From: Ilex aquifolium | Taxonomy: Eukaryota > Streptophyta > Magnoliopsida > Aquifoliales > Aquifoliaceae | Direction of reading: 5' to 3' | Assembly: GCA_951799425.1 (NCBI GenBank) | Contig: OX637409.1 | Span: 13,550,960 to 13,614,959, forward strand | Length of the DNA stretch: 64,000 nt | Shown: piece by piece, positions 32,046-44,646 of the stretch | Layout of the letters: each line of letters begins with the position of its first letter | Numbering within the stretch: position 1 is the stretch's first letter | Translations under genes and position numbers: made by a program | Notes under the pieces: generated by a model | What the model saw: the letters and a program-made list of their open reading frames with translations, nothing else | Told to the model about the DNA's origin: nothing | Databases searched by the model: none

Positions 32046-34516
32046 TGTAAAACCCGAGAAAATTTGAACTTTTGCGAAAAAGGGCAAAAAGGTAATTTGC
32101 CACTATGGTACAGGTTGTAAACCTGAATTTTTTCTAGAGCTCGGATGACGAAACGGACATCACCGTTGGATTCGTCTCGTGAAATCTAGTTAGCCTGTTA
32201 AATTTCATTGAATTCCGAGTTAGTCGAATTTTTTCGCGTTTTACGAGGCGGTCGAGCCTCGGGAGACCCAAAAAAATGAAATTCTAATTTAAAATTTAAA
32301 ATTTTGGGAAATAAATGACGGCAAGTTAAAATAAAAATATTTTGAACTTGAACCGGAGCGGAATTTAATCGTTTCGGGGTTAAAACGGACCCGGGAAATA
32401 AGGGCCGTGTGGCGCATTGTGGGCCAAGCATTTAAGGAGTATTTAAAGGGGAGAAAATCAGATTTCTCTCCCCATTTGCTCAGCCGGTTTTAACGTGAGA
32501 GGAAGAGAGGGAAAGAGCAAGTTTTCTCCACCTTCTCTCTACGATCTACACCCATTGAGAGCTCAAATCCACTCGGGCCAAGAACAAAAGTCGTTCTCCT
32601 CGCCAAGGGCTACAAAACCATACCAAGGAGGTCGGGTTTTGGAGAGAATCCAAGGACGGGATTTTTGGAGGCTAGGGCTTTGGTATAGGATCGGGTTTTG
32701 GAGGCTTCCTACGGTTGTTCTACACGCTACAAGAGGTAGGGTTCCCTCCTACTAAGGTTATTCCAAACCTAGGATGTTTTTATGAAATGGGTAAGATGGT
32801 AGATTGTATATCTCTTGCCTATTGTCGGTAATGTGTTGAAATGGGTATTGAAATGGGTAAAGGTCAATTCTAATTGGATTGGTAATTAGAAATTTTTAAA
32901 TGAAATTTCTAGAATTGGGTATATGGGATTGACCCAATGAAATTCTTGGGTTATGTGAATTGTGGGCATGCTATGTGCTTATGTTATGCCATGAGAATTA
33001 AAGTGTGTTGTTACTTGATTTTGTGATGACATGCTTGGGTGTTATTCAAGATAATGTTGGTATATGTATACATGTTATAATATATTGACATTGTAGAGAA
33101 TTCTGTAAAATGTGGTTGGAATGTTCATGTGTTCCTCATAGCATATTGAACATGGTAATATTGTTGCAATGGAGCATCACATTGCATATGCACGGGAACA
33201 TCGCATTTAGTGGGTGTGTGTGCATGGTGGTTGTCTTCACCACGCATGGTGGATGACGAGTGGGCTCGGGTAAGATGGGTCGATGACCTAATCGAGTCGC
33301 ACGTTTGCACGGTTGTTAGGGTTGGGGTAGCAAGAAGGGCTAAACTATCCCTCGGGTGAGAGACCCAGTGATTGGATACGCACTCCGTTGGTATAAGAGT
33401 CCATAAAGTGTGTCGGTGTACGCGGAACCGTTGGTGGAAGTCCATGAATTCCGTGTCGGTTGGGTGCCGTTGGTGTAAGTCCATAAATATCCACCCCAAG
33501 AAAGACCCTAGAATGAAATGTCATTTGATATACAACATAAATGACGGATTAGTACACATTGGCACTTGCATGTGTAGAGGAGCCGGGAAGGGCTCGGAGG
33601 ATATGCATGAATGGGTCTCACCTCATTCCATAGCATGGCATTGCAAATTCCATCATTGAATAGATTTCCTTGCTTGGGATGTTACGAATTGTTGTTTTGT
33701 GGCATGTGAACATTTCATATGCATATAGGTTGGGGAGTAGCCTCATTAGGAGATACCCTATTGAGCGTGGCTCACCCTTTGTGGGAAAAATATTTCAGGT
33801 GTTGGGTTTGCACCGGTGGATGGCTCACTTGGGGAGCATCAAGCATGAAGGGGGACGACTTGTTGCCTTAATTTTGAGTTGTAAAGTTTTTACCAAAATT
33901 TCCATTTTGATGTACAAATTATGGGAAATTGTTGTAATGGAATTTTATAAAGCATGTAATATGGACAATCCTATTACTCTGGTATTGGATGAGTTGGGGA
34001 AGGTTTGGAATGGATTGGAAATGAAAAATGGAGGAAAAAGGCAAAACTGGACAGAGAGTACCGGTACTGAATGGTACCGGTACTGCGTACCGGTACCCTC
34101 TTTCCAGTAGGTTGACAGTACCGGTACTGAATGGTACCGGTACTGTGTACCGGTACCCCCTTTCCAGTGGGTTGACAGTACCGGTACCGGGTACCGGTAC
34201 TGAATGGTACCGGTACTGGGTACCGGTACTCTCTTCAAAATTTTCAAGTTTTTCACACTGCTTCGCCCTATTTCCAATCTACGTTTTTCCTTCCTTCCAA
34301 TGATATAAATGGACTATAATGGAGTATAAATCATGGTATATTGAATATTGGTTGAACCCAATGAAAAATCGAATCCGGTTAACAATTGTGAGTTAAGATC
34401 CCGGTTAAGGGGATACTACTACCGTGGTGTTAGGTTGAGTGACATCCACGGGTATTTTCGCGGGTTGACGGGTGGTCAATGGGCAATAAAGGACCCCCGG
34501 AAATTGGGGTGTCACA
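32046..34516 (+). repeat. B 3' LTR
   Basis: 2471 bp, TGTAAAACCC...GGTGTCACA, uninterrupted. TATTTAAAG at 32440-32448. A GTACCGGTAC palindrome array is at 34058-34230, shorter than in the 5' LTR. It is followed by AACAT (34517-34521), the target duplication, and then protease of element A. Confidence 0.93.
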
Positions 34517-34521
34517 AACAT

Positions 34522-34740
34522 CTTCCACAATTCCTCTTGGAATTCTTATTGATCGGTCTGCTAATTGTAATTTAATATTGGAAGGTTTTAACTCACTTAG
34601 TCCTAGTTGTGTATAGACTGAATATGACATTAAATTACAACTGGATCCAAGATCTAACAGAGCTTGTTCAATTTGAAAATTTCCAATAAGACATGAAATT
34701 GTAGGACTACCCGGATCTTTGTACTTTAGATGTATCATGT
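34522..34740 (-). pseudogene. pro: Athila-type protease, N-terminal part (element A), cut by element B
   Basis: Minus-strand frame with the catalytic block ALLDLGSSCNLMSYSVY and TQLGLSEL, the DLG-type aspartic protease of Athila elements. The visible frame runs past 34522 into B and its last residues are B sequence. Its upstream end overlaps the gag frame in another register, so a frameshift separates gag and protease at about 34725-34738. J has one continuous frame here. Confidence 0.87.
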
Positions 34741-36230
34741 TGTATTATATTAACTTGCTCAGTTGCAAATGCTTTCTTTGGTACATTAGTTCTTCTTTTT
34801 GTTGTGCAAAGATCTTTTAGGAATTTAGCATAAACTGGAACTCGTTTTATTGCATCCAATAAGTGAATATTAATTTTTACCTGTTTAAATAGCTCGAGAA
34901 TATCAGATTGATCTTTTTCAGTTTGAAGTTGCTTGACTCTTTGAGGGAAAGGTAAAGGGATAGGACATGGCGGATCTTTTTCACTTTGTACTCCTGGTTG
35001 CTTTTTGATTAAAGGTTCAGATTCAAGTGGTTCGTTTACAGGAATTGACTCATGTATTTTTTTTGAAATCTTAGGTTTGATGGTTTTATCAATTACCTTA
35101 CCACTTCTTAGTGTTGTAATTGCTTGTACTTGATTTGACGAAGGTTCAGAGGATACATAATTAACATGACTCTGACTTTGTGGAGGTTTAGGTTGAGAAG
35201 GAAACTTTCCTTTCTCTGACGTACTCAAGGACTGGGTCAACTTAGCAAGATGACTCTTAATATCTTCAATACTCTGGGAAGTTTGAGCTTTAAAATCATT
35301 AAATGCTTGAGTTGTTTGAGTATTAAAACTCATTTGACTTTGAATAAATTGATTCATAGTGTCTTCCAGAGCTCTTCTTTGAGGAGGTTGATAAGGTTGG
35401 TACTGTTGTTGATTTTGTGGCTGTGGTGGACCTTGTGTTTGATTTTTAGGTTGTGTATTTCTCCAACTAAAATTCGGATGATTTCTCCATCCTGGATTGT
35501 AAGTTTCAGAATATGGATTTGAATATGGTTTATTATAAGTTGGAACAACATTTGATTGTTCAATTAAAACTTCTTTAAAGGCAGGTATAGTTGGACATTC
35601 TCCAGAAGGATGTCCTGACAACGCATAAATTTCACACACTTGATCAGTAGAGGTTACAACAGATACTTGTTTAAGTTTTTTCATTTCTAAGGCTTCTAAT
35701 TTTCGAGATAAATTAGCCATTTTAGCTCTTAAATCATCATCGTCTTTTAAAACATATTTCCCTCTTTCAGATATAGATGGCCTATTTTCCACAATGTTTG
35801 AAGAAGTTGAGTCCCACATCTGGGAACTCTCCGAAATAGTATCAAAAAATTGAAATGCTTCTTCAGGATTTTTACTCATAAATTCTCCTTGAGCCATCAT
35901 TTCAACAAATTGTCTCATTGCAGATGGAAGAGCATCATAAAAGAAACCAACTAAAGTCCAGTTTTCAAATGCATGATGTGGATAAGCTTGGAGAAGATCT
36001 TTAAATCTTTCCCAACATTGATAAAAAGTTTCTTTTTCCTTTACAACAAAATTCATTATTTTACGTCTTAGTGCATTTGTACGATGCACATGAAAAAACT
36101 TTTTAAAGAACTCAGTTTGTAAAGCTTGCCAGTTTGTGATAGAATTTGCTCTTAAAGAGTTAAGCCATAGTTTAGCTTTATCTTTTAACGAAAAAGGAAA
36201 AAGTTTTAATTTAATCATTTCAAAATTATC
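34707..36230 (-). pseudogene. gag: Athila-type gag, main part (element A)
   Basis: Open from just after the nonsense codon to a frameshift-caused stop at 34707. It contains the gag domain (MIKLKLFPFSLKDKAKLWL; TEFFKKFFHVHRTNALRR; CWERFKDLLQAYPHHAFE; FYDALPSAMRQFV), a short coiled-coil stretch (LRAKMANLSRKLEALEMKKL), a degenerate knuckle (C-E-I-Y-A-L-S-G-H-P-S-G-E-C), a Pro/Gln-rich segment and a Lys/Pro-rich tail leading towards protease. It assembles the particle. It matches J 51071-52570 and L 1-950. Confidence 0.9.
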
Positions 36231-36578
36231 TTACAAAGTTCCACAGACTTCTTCAAATTCTTTCATATGAACATAAGGATTTTCATCTTCCAAACCATGG
36301 AACTGTGGTAGTAGTTGTATTGTTCCTGGCTTGATATTAATATTTGGAGCGTCTGTTGGAAAAGCAAAACATGACGGAACATTAGTTCTAGTAGGATGTA
36401 AATATTTTCTTAACGGTCTAGTATTTTGAACTATTTCCTGTTCTCTAGCCTCTTCCTCCCTAGGTACGTTTTGAGCCATACTTAAATTAAATGATTCTTG
36501 TGTATATGCAGATGAAGAAGATGAGGAAGATGAAGGAGTTGACTGATTTACAGAACCTACTGATGAATGAACAGACAT
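36231..36578 (-). pseudogene. gag: Athila-type gag, N-terminal part (element A), ended by a stop codon
   Basis: Starts MSVHSSVGSVNQSTP with a Ser-rich stretch, then REEEAREQEIVQN and GLEDENPYVHMKEFEEVCG. It stops at TAA (36231-36233) where L has CAA, a single C-to-T change; the rest of gag continues in the same frame. Confidence 0.92.
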
Positions 36579-36747
36579 AGACTAAAAATAACAAACTATA
36601 AACATATATAACAAACAAACAAATAAATTTATTTATTTATTATTATTATTTTTTTATAAATATTATTTTAATTTTAATTTTATATTTTATTTTATTTTAT
36701 TTTATTTTTTTAATTACCTTAACTCTCCGGCAACGGCGCCAAAAACA
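36579..36747 (-). other. 5' leader of element A with tRNA-Asp primer binding site
   Basis: A/T-rich leader. The primer site at 36724-36741 on the minus strand begins TGGCGCCGTTGCCGGAGA, one mismatch from the tRNA-Asp match in L. The LTR begins six bases further, at 36748. Confidence 0.85.
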
Positions 36748-38625
36748 TGATTCGCACTTTTTAGTGTGTCTGAATTATATTATTATTTTACACCCAAGTA
36801 TAAGTGGTCAAATTGTAGTTTTCTCGGTTTTAAGTCCAAGTATCGATCCCACAGAGAGTTGTTTAGTAATTTAAAACTTAAAATAAAATAAAAATATTAA
36901 AGGTGTTGTTTGAAGCAGAATATCGTTTGATAGCTTGTGATGTGAGCTTAGCTTGACAAAGACGAATTAAATAAAGTGCGTAAATAAAGCAGAGTGATGA
37001 CAGGAATATAAAATATACCCTTCAGTTTAGGGATCCATATGCTTTGTATTGCTTAAGTTAATGGAAATGTTGCCTCACAACAATTAACTCCCATGTTACT
37101 GGTAAGTCAATCGGCAGGTCTGATGTATATAAATCATAACACAACAGCTTCTTAGGCTAGCTGGTGGTATAAATAATAACTCAGCAACTTCTTAGGAAAG
37201 CTGGTTATATCCCCTTCAATTGATTAACCCAAGCAAACCAGAAGGACAAGCCATTCATGAAGAATACTTGAGTTATTCCCTTGATGTTATGATTGTTACT
37301 TGTTTATATAATAAATCATAACACAGCCGCGTCTTAAGCGAACTGGTGGTAGTATAGCATAACCCAGCAACTTCTTAGGAAAGCTGGTTACATAACCGCC
37401 AATTAAACATCCTCAGTATTCCAGTGGAAGCAGAGCCATACCAATAGGAACACCATGGTTGTTAGACTGTCAGTCTATTTATATAATTTAGATATATATA
37501 TAAACATATAGCATAACCCAGCAACTTCTTAGGAAAGTTGGTTACATAACCGCCAGTTAAACATCCTCAGTATTCCAGTGGAAGCAGAGCCATACCAATA
37601 GGAACGCTGTGGTTGTTAGACTGTCAGTCTATTTATATAATTTATATATATATCTATATAAACATATAAATAAAACATCAGCATTTCCAGAACTCAAGCA
37701 ATATTATACATATGTTTACCCTAGTTTGAAGGGTATAAACGACTACTCACACTCCATTACTATAGAAAAGCAAGAAGTGCGGGTAGTATTCATTACAACA
37801 GAAATTAAAATATAACTTCTTTCACAAAGAACACTTGAAACACAACCACTTTTATTATCATTCAAGACACAAAAGTGGCGGTAGTTCAACTGTCCGAATA
37901 GAAAGATTACAACATAAATGTAGAAATACGGAAAGGGTGTCACACACCGGCTATTCCTCTCTCTTTTCTCTCTATCTTTCTCTAAGGTGTTCTTCCTTTG
38001 GAGCTTGGAGGCCGGCTGGTCTTGTATGAATAAGGGGCTGATTTTGTATGTTGGAAGTAACTGTATGTAGAAAAAAAGAACAAAGGAAGACTTGGTGTGG
38101 AAAGGCTAGAGAATGGAGGTAAGGTGTGAAGGCTTTTTTCTTTGGTGTCTGGATTGTATGAAATGTAAGAATTCAGCCCCTATTTATAGAGGAGGAGGGG
38201 GGGCTTTAGGAAGGTCATCAACCCTTTAGGAAGGTTATGTCTTGCAGTAGGGTTAGGTGTCGCCGTCCGGAGCTGCCACTTCGCAACCTTCCAGAAGGTT
38301 GTGCCTTGCAGTGATGCTAGGTGTCGCCGTCTTGGGCTGCCACTTGTCTTGCTTCCATTGGTACACATGTCTTTTCCTTATTGGTCCAAGTGTCATGCTC
38401 CCATTGGTCCAAGTTTCTTTATTGCACTTTAGTCCTTCGTCATTTCCAGCTTTGCAAAATTGTCTTGTACTTTCCAGTATTTCTGCATTTGACCCTGCAA
38501 TCTTTAACATAATTTATTAAAAACTTTAATTCACACCCAAAACATAATTCATAATATTTAGTTGTTTCATTTTTACAAAAGTGAGTACTTATCATTTTAA
38601 TTTACACACCATTTAGGGTTAATCA
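36748..38625 (-). mobile_element. 5' LTR of element A
   Basis: 1878 bp, TGATT...AATCA, nearly identical to 1124-3001. TATA box CTATAAATAG at 38180-38189 (minus strand). The right flank (from 38626) is reverse transcriptase of element D, so this is the true outer boundary of the array on this side. CACCC at 38626-38630 would be its target duplication; the partner lies left of the window. Confidence 0.92.
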
Positions 38626-40118
38626 CACCCCGGTACATCGCCCATTTCTATGACTCCACATAGGATGGCGCCTGCTGAGTTGCAAGAACTCAAGGTCCAA
38701 TTACAGGAATTGTTGGACAGGGGCTTTATTAGACCGAGCACTTCACCTTGGGGCGCTCCGGTTTTGTTTGCCAAGATGAAGGACAAGACCCTCCGACTAT
38801 GCATAGACTACCGGCAGTTAAATAGTGTTACTATCAAGAATATGTACCCTTTGTCGAGGATTGATGATTTATTTGATCAGTTGAGAGGGGCGCGGGTCTA
38901 CTCCAAGATAGATCTCTGCACGGGTTACCATCAGTTGAGGGTTAGAGATGCGGATATCCCTAAGACGTCGTTTAGGACGCGGTATGGGCATTTCGAATTT
39001 ACCGTCATGCCTTTTGGATTGACGAATGCCCCGGCAGCATTCATGGATCTCATGCATAGGGTGTTCCAACCCTACCTATATCACTTTTTTGTGGTCTTTA
39101 TTGACGACATTTTGATCTACTCCAAGTCTGAGAAAGAGCATGAGGGTCACTTGAGGGTTGTTCTCCAGACCTTGAGAGACCATCAGTTGTGCGCCAAGTT
39201 TAGCAAGTGTGAATTTTGGTATACAGATGTGAAATTTTTAGGACACATGGTGTCGGCTTTGGGTGTATCCGTGGACCTAGAGAAGGTTGAGGCAGTCATG
39301 AATTAGGAGAGGCCGAAGTCAGTCTTCGAGATATGCAATTTCTTGGGATTGGCAGGGTACTACCGGAGATTCATCGAGGACTTCTCCCGACTAGCTGCAC
39401 CTATGACGAGATTGACCCGGAAGGAGGTCAAGTTTCAGTGGGATGATTCGTGTGAGAAGGCATTCCAAAAGTTGAAAAGGAGGCTTACTTTAGCTCCTAT
39501 TCTGTTAGTCCCAAAGAGGGGACAGATGTACACAGTGTATTGTGATGCCTCCAAGGATGGACTTGGTTGCGTTTTTGATGCAGTCCGGGAGGGTGGTGGC
39601 TTATGGATCTCGGCAGTTAAAGAACCATGAGCAGAATTACCCCACACATGACATGGAGTTGGCGGCCCTTGCCTTTGCCTGGTACCACTATTTATATGGT
39701 GAGCAGTTTGAGGTGTTTTCGGACCATAAGAGTCTGAAGTACATCTTTACACAGCGGGACCTCAACAAGAGGCAACGCGGGTGGATGGAGTATCTGGAGG
39801 ACTATGATTTCACTTTGCATTACCATCCCGGTAAGGCAAATGTGGTGGCTGATGCACTCAGCCGGAAGTCACGGGGAGTCTTGGCTAGTGTGGCTTCCCG
39901 GGAGTGGCAGATGCTCGAGACTGTGGGACAGTTTGGGCTACGCTACATGGGTCAGGCTTAGGGCACTTTGGGGAGTTTGGTGGCTACGCCTTCCCTACTG
40001 AGTAGAGTGATCGAGTCCCAGGGGCAGGATACAAAGATTTTGTCCATTAGGGACCGAGTACAGTCAGGTACAGGTGACGAGGGCTGGACAATTCATATGG
40101 ATGGTAGTCTTCGGTTTA
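38626..40118 (+). pseudogene. pol: D pol fragment: reverse transcriptase and RNase H, decayed
   Basis: Begins at the insertion point of A and aligns with C 17380-18870. Visible: [56 protein letters not shown], RNase [12 protein letters not shown] and [10 protein letters not shown]. Breaks: TAG at 39304-39306 (Trp in C), one inserted base near 39575, an in-frame 9-bp loss near 39680, and TAG at 39959-39961 (Gln in C). It ends at GTTTA, where solo LTR G inserted. Confidence 0.92.
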
Positions 40119-40689
40119 TGACGAGCACAAAATATTGTATATTTGATGGCCTCATTACATGCATTTTAACTCAACATTGTAATTAATTACTTAGAGTTAG
40201 CCAAATTTATGAATAATGTTAAATTTTCGATGTTGCAGGTAATTATAACGTAAATCATGGATTTTTTAACCTTGCAACTAAGTGTGGAGGAGTGGTGAAG
40301 ACATGGACACATTACATGAGGATTTGGAGGCTTAAAAGTGAAAGAAATCAAGGAGGTATTGGTGCTTGGTAACAAAGGCACCAGCACCCACACCACTTGG
40401 TTGCAGTACCTCGGTTTTCCTCCTTTTTGACCATGATCCACTTCGAATCTGAAAAAGTGAAAAACATGAAAGTTGTAGATCCGGATGTCTTCTATATGTT
40501 ATCAAAATTTCAGCTCAATCAGACGGTTGAATCAAAAGTTATAACAATTCTAAAAACACTGGTCCGGAACAGAAGCGTATCGGTACGATTTACCTACTGG
40601 AGTTCGCGTACCGGTACGCTCTTCTGAAACAAACCAAAATGCCCAGAACTCCTGCAAGTCTTCTCCAACTTCTTGGGGGGCCCACCTAT

Positions 40690-42887
40690 TGTAACGCCCC
40701 AAAAACCACCATGGACGGCATTACATTCTAAAACCATTTACATAATGAGAGCACTAAGATAATCCATCAATAAGAAAATTTTTTCATTCATCATCCATAG
40801 AATTTACAATATCATCCCAAAAGAATAAGCCAAGCTATGGCCACAATATCAAAAGAATATGCCATACTATGTCATTTACATCTCAAGGATCAAACGTAAC
40901 TTAGCAGTAGAATAACAAAAGAAAACTAAACTTCACATGATTTCAAAATAAATTCTCAAGTCTAGTACAAAAGAAGCTATGTCTCTATAGGTCCACCTCG
41001 GGATCTACGTTCCCTTCTATGGGAGCTTCCCAATGTCCCGGCTCGTCAGTTCTGAGCTCCTCCTCTAGACAAAGACCTGAAATATGTTGTTTGTAGGGGG
41101 TGAGCACTAAGCTCTGTAGCAACATTCCTCCCAAACTCGAACAAGGTTTATAAAAGCATATAAAATGGTCGGTCTCATTTCACAAATAGCATATATAATC
41201 TTTGAAGTAAAACAAGGACATTTTACAACGGATCTCAAGTTTAAGTAGCAATAGTACTAGAAATGAACAATAATAACCAATTCTAATAAACATCCATTTC
41301 AAAATATAAACCATTTCCCACACATGATATAATATTGTCCTCCATGACATGAGCATCCTTACAAGGAACCTCTCACCCTCAAGGTTTGGTTTCTCAAGCA
41401 TCCTTACAAGGAACCTCTTGAGAAAATCACATACTGTCCTCTCTTGGCATGAGCATCCTTACAAGGAACCTCTCACCCTCAAGGTTTGGTTTCTCAAGCA
41501 TCCTTACAAGGAACCTCTTGAGAAAATCACATATTGTCCTCTTTTGGCATGAGCATCCTTACAAGGAACCTCTCACCCTCAAGGTTTGGTTTCTCAAGCA
41601 TCCTTACAAGGAACCTCTTGAGAAAATCACATACTGTCCTCTTTTGGCATGAGCATCCTTACAAGGAACCTCTCATCCTCAAGGTTTATTTTCGTTGATA
41701 TGAGCATCCTTACAATAAATACAATACCAACTATTCTCTCAAATACCCAACAATTACACAAGTCCCCAATTTACAAGCAATTCCATAAACTCCCAATTTT
41801 CTCAAGTAGTTGTACAAAGAGCAATATAAGAAAATGTACAAGAGATCATCATGAATACCATTTTTTTGCTCAATATGAAACACTAAAGTTTTGAAATCAA
41901 GAATAAATGAAGAGTTCAAGAGGAAAACCCATCACTCTTGAAAACTAGGGTTTTTCAAACAAAAGAGGGATTTCATGGGTATACAACCCTAACTTTGTGT
42001 AAAACATGTTAACAATTGCAAGAGAACCAAGAAACAATGAACCCATAGCAAATACATATGATTATGAGTCAAAACATATATATATAATAACCCTAACATC
42101 AATGAACAAGAATGGTAGAAAACCCCTACCTTGGTGTTCTTGAAATCTAGGGCTTGAATCTTGAATCACCCTTAAATCTTGTGTTTTTTCCTTTTGATCT
42201 TGAGTTTCTCTCTTCCTTTCTTTCTCTCCTAGGGTTCTAAACTGTTTAGGGTGAGAGTGGAGTGAAGAATGGGGCAAGTGGGGGCTTGAGGTGGTGTTTT
42301 AAACCAAAAAATCCCGACTTTTTAACTGTTCGGCGAGTGTCAGAGAAAATCGTACCAGTACTCCAAAGCTACTGGAGTCGGGCGTACCGGTACGGTTTGA
42401 CAGATTTTTGCTCCGACTTCCAGGGCAGTTTTGACCTATTTAGAGGTCGAATTGGAAAATTTTCATGAGATACACTTTTGTAGCCCTAGATGTCTACTAT
42501 CTACTATCCAAATTTCAGATCCATTGGATATAAGGATAAAAAGTTATGACCAAAATACTAAGAAGTGTCCAAGATCTCTTTTTACCCAAATTCTCTCTAA
42601 GTGTGTTTTCACTCCGGAATACTTCATAACTTCCAATACACCCCATATTACCTCTCCCAATGTTTTTCGACCTTAAGGATTCAATGGAGAACTTATTTTG
42701 ACCTAAAAATATTTAGAAACTTCCATAATCCCTCTTCTCAAGTTTACACACCTTCGAAACTCAAACTTCCCAATCTATTTGTCTCCCTAGTATTTATTCC
42801 TACTCTTACTACACATATCCCCATTTTTACAACAATTATTTACTATGTATCTATATACATATATAAAAGAAAATGCGGGGTGTTACA
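40690..42887 (-). mobile_element. Solo LTR H, chromovirus-like, nested in G
   Basis: 2198 bp, plus-strand ends TGTAACGCCCC...GGGGTGTTACA; the GGACGGCATTACATTC next to the left end is the reverse of the right end of F, so H is in minus orientation. Flanks CCTAT (40685-40689) and CCTAC (42888-42892) are a target duplication with one mismatch. It carries the 100-bp tandem repeats and the shared cassette. Confidence 0.85.
41346..41720 (-). repeat. 100-bp tandem repeats in solo LTR H
   Basis: Three full and one partial copy of a 100-bp unit with GAGCATCCTTACAAGGAACC and CAAGCATCCTTACAAGGAAC. Overlapping plus-strand frames at 41349, 41449 and 41649 are produced by the repeat. Same units as in F, reverse orientation. 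Confidence 0.9.
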
Positions 42888-42892
42888 CCTAC

Positions 42893-44106
42893 ACTTCTCC
42901 CACACCTACCCTGACATATTCTACACATAACCATGCCATCCTTACACAATTTCTTGACTTCGGAGACATTGACATTAATGGGGATGGGAGAGAAGGGGCC
43001 TGCCATGGTGGGTTGCAGGCTATCCTGTCCAAGGCCATCAAATCACCTCCCATTGATGGGAGGTCTGCACACACCTAGGGGGACCCTCCATGGACGAAAA
43101 TGCAGAGTTCTTCTCCATATATTCAGCATTCACACAAGATTCAAGGAGTGGCTACCTAAGCTTAGGAGTAGTTCCAAGGAAGAAGATAAATAGTTAGATT
43201 TTTGCATTGTCTTCACCCATTTCACTTGTAATCTTTTGTAAGGATCTTGTAAGCTTCATTTATTGTCTTTAATGTCATTTATTTCTAATGCTTTGCAAGT
43301 TTAGTTATGCATTCTAGATTTTACCATTGTTGTTTTGAGTTCTTCATTTTCAAGCTTTGAAATGGGTATTGAATATTTTTCTTCATAGCTTAAGATTTCT
43401 TGCTTTAAGTTAAGTTCAATGTTTCCTTTCTTCATTATGTCCCTTTACATTATGCATGTCTTTCTTGCTTTCATGAGTAGCTAGATTTTAAGTTGGTTAA
43501 TCCAAGGGAGAACTCCTCTTGGGTGTGCCACTTCAATTTGTTTTTTATTCCTCCTCTCAGAGTACGATGGCTCCGTTTGACTAGGTTGGGGTAAGGACTT
43601 GGTTGTGAGTTCTCGATACACCGTAGGCATCGTCACGGGGTATGCTTGAATCCTCACCTCCATTTTAGTGGAGGAAGGCTTGAGTTGATTTGATATTCAT
43701 ATTGGAATGACCTATTTGAATTAGCCAACACTTGTTTTCCATTGCATTTTCATTCACAAACTTCAATCACCAAAACAAAACCAAAAGATTTTACACTTTT
43801 CCTTTTTGACAAAATCACCTTCACACACTTGAACTTTCCTTCCCTGAGGAGACGACCTTGGAATACTTTTCCAAGTAAAACACGACACTCAAAAGACTCC
43901 TTGCGCTTGGGGAGCACTTTTGTTCACCACACACATATTTCACACATTCCATTTTGTACAATTCATTCCATTTTCATTACCACCATTCCGTTGCCCTATT
44001 TCCCACATTATTCCGAGGGAGAGTGACACTTCCTTCACACATACACCATATATACATTTTGGGGTGATATTAGGAGGTTAGGAACTACAACGGTTTTGAT
44101 CAAGCA
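42893..44106. other. Second piece of solo LTR G
   Basis: No gene. It has two hairpins, CCTCCCATTGATGGGAGG near 43047 and CCTCCATTTTAGTGGAGG near 43658. Frames on either strand are short and unconserved. Confidence 0.6.
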
Positions 44107-44646
44107 GTTTAGGGGAAGGATTGTGGTTCCCCAGTTTGCGGAGTTGAGGGAGGAGATCCTTAGAGTGTTCAATTGCTCTCGTTTTGCTGTGCATCCAGGT
44201 GGCACGAAGATGTACCATGATCTTCGTCGCCAATATTATTGGAGCGGAATGAAGAAACACATTGGAGATTTTGTTAGCCGATGTCTCACGTGTCAGTAGG
44301 TGAAGGCTGAACACCAGAGACCAGCAGGGTTACTCCAGCCTTTGGAGGTAGCAGAGTGGAAGTGGGAGCATGTCACGATGGATTTTGTGACCCACTTGCA
44401 ATGAACATCGAGAGGGCATGACGCGGTATGGGTGATAGTGGACCGGCTTACAAAATCGACACACTTTTTGGCAGTGCGGATGACCTTCACACTCGAGGAA
44501 TTCTGCAGGTTGTATATACGGGAGATTGTCCAGTTACATTGAGTGCCCGTATCTATAGTATCAGATCGGGATCCCAGGTTTGCGGCTCATTTTTTGGAGA
44601 GTTTCCAGCGAGCCATGGGGACACAGTTGATGATGAACACTGTTTT
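44107..44646 (+). pseudogene. pol: D integrase fragment: zinc finger and start of core, decayed
   Basis: Aligns with C 18871-19400. Finger: [19 protein letters not shown] ... RCLTCQ, then TAG at 44297-44299, the same codon that is TAA in C. Core start MDFVTHLQ, then TGA near 44403, where C has CGG, and another TGA at about 44541. It ends at GTTTT, the insertion site of solo LTR I. Confidence 0.9.

Larger units (their letters stand above)
11629..34516 (+). mobile_element. Element B, Tekay/Del-type chromovirus, nested in element A and carrying C and E
   Basis: Ends TGTAAAACCC...GGTGTCACA with target duplication AACAT on both sides. The 5' LTR is in three pieces (11629-12609, 22937-23745, 26310-27021) because C and E inserted in it. 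The 3' LTR is intact at 32046-34516. PBS at 27025-27036, gag-pol from 27378, polypurine tract just before 32046. About 30 substitutions plus a roughly 40-bp indel separate the LTRs by eye. Confidence 0.93.
40119..44106. mobile_element. Solo LTR G, family not identified, inserted in D and carrying H
   Basis: Ends TGACGAGC...GATCAAGCA with target duplication GTTTA (40114-40118, 44107-44111). Without H it is about 1.8 kb and has no coding region. Pieces are 40119-40689 and 42893-44106. It contains the shared cassette (40462-40546) and two palindromes of the GTACCGGTAC type (40576-40622). The 3' part has GACGACCTTGGAATACTTTT and CGCTTGGGGAGCACTTTTG, words I associate with LTR ends of non-chromovirus Ty3/gypsy elements, but I cannot assign a clade. 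Confidence 0.75.

Noticed and set aside
41346..41720. Regular 100-bp repeat considered as a CRISPR array
   Set aside because: Plant LTR, whole unit repeats without unique spacers; also present in F.
42888..42892. Imperfect target duplication of H (CCTAT/CCTAC)
   Set aside because: Not treated as evidence against a single insertion; one substitution after insertion is the simpler explanation.
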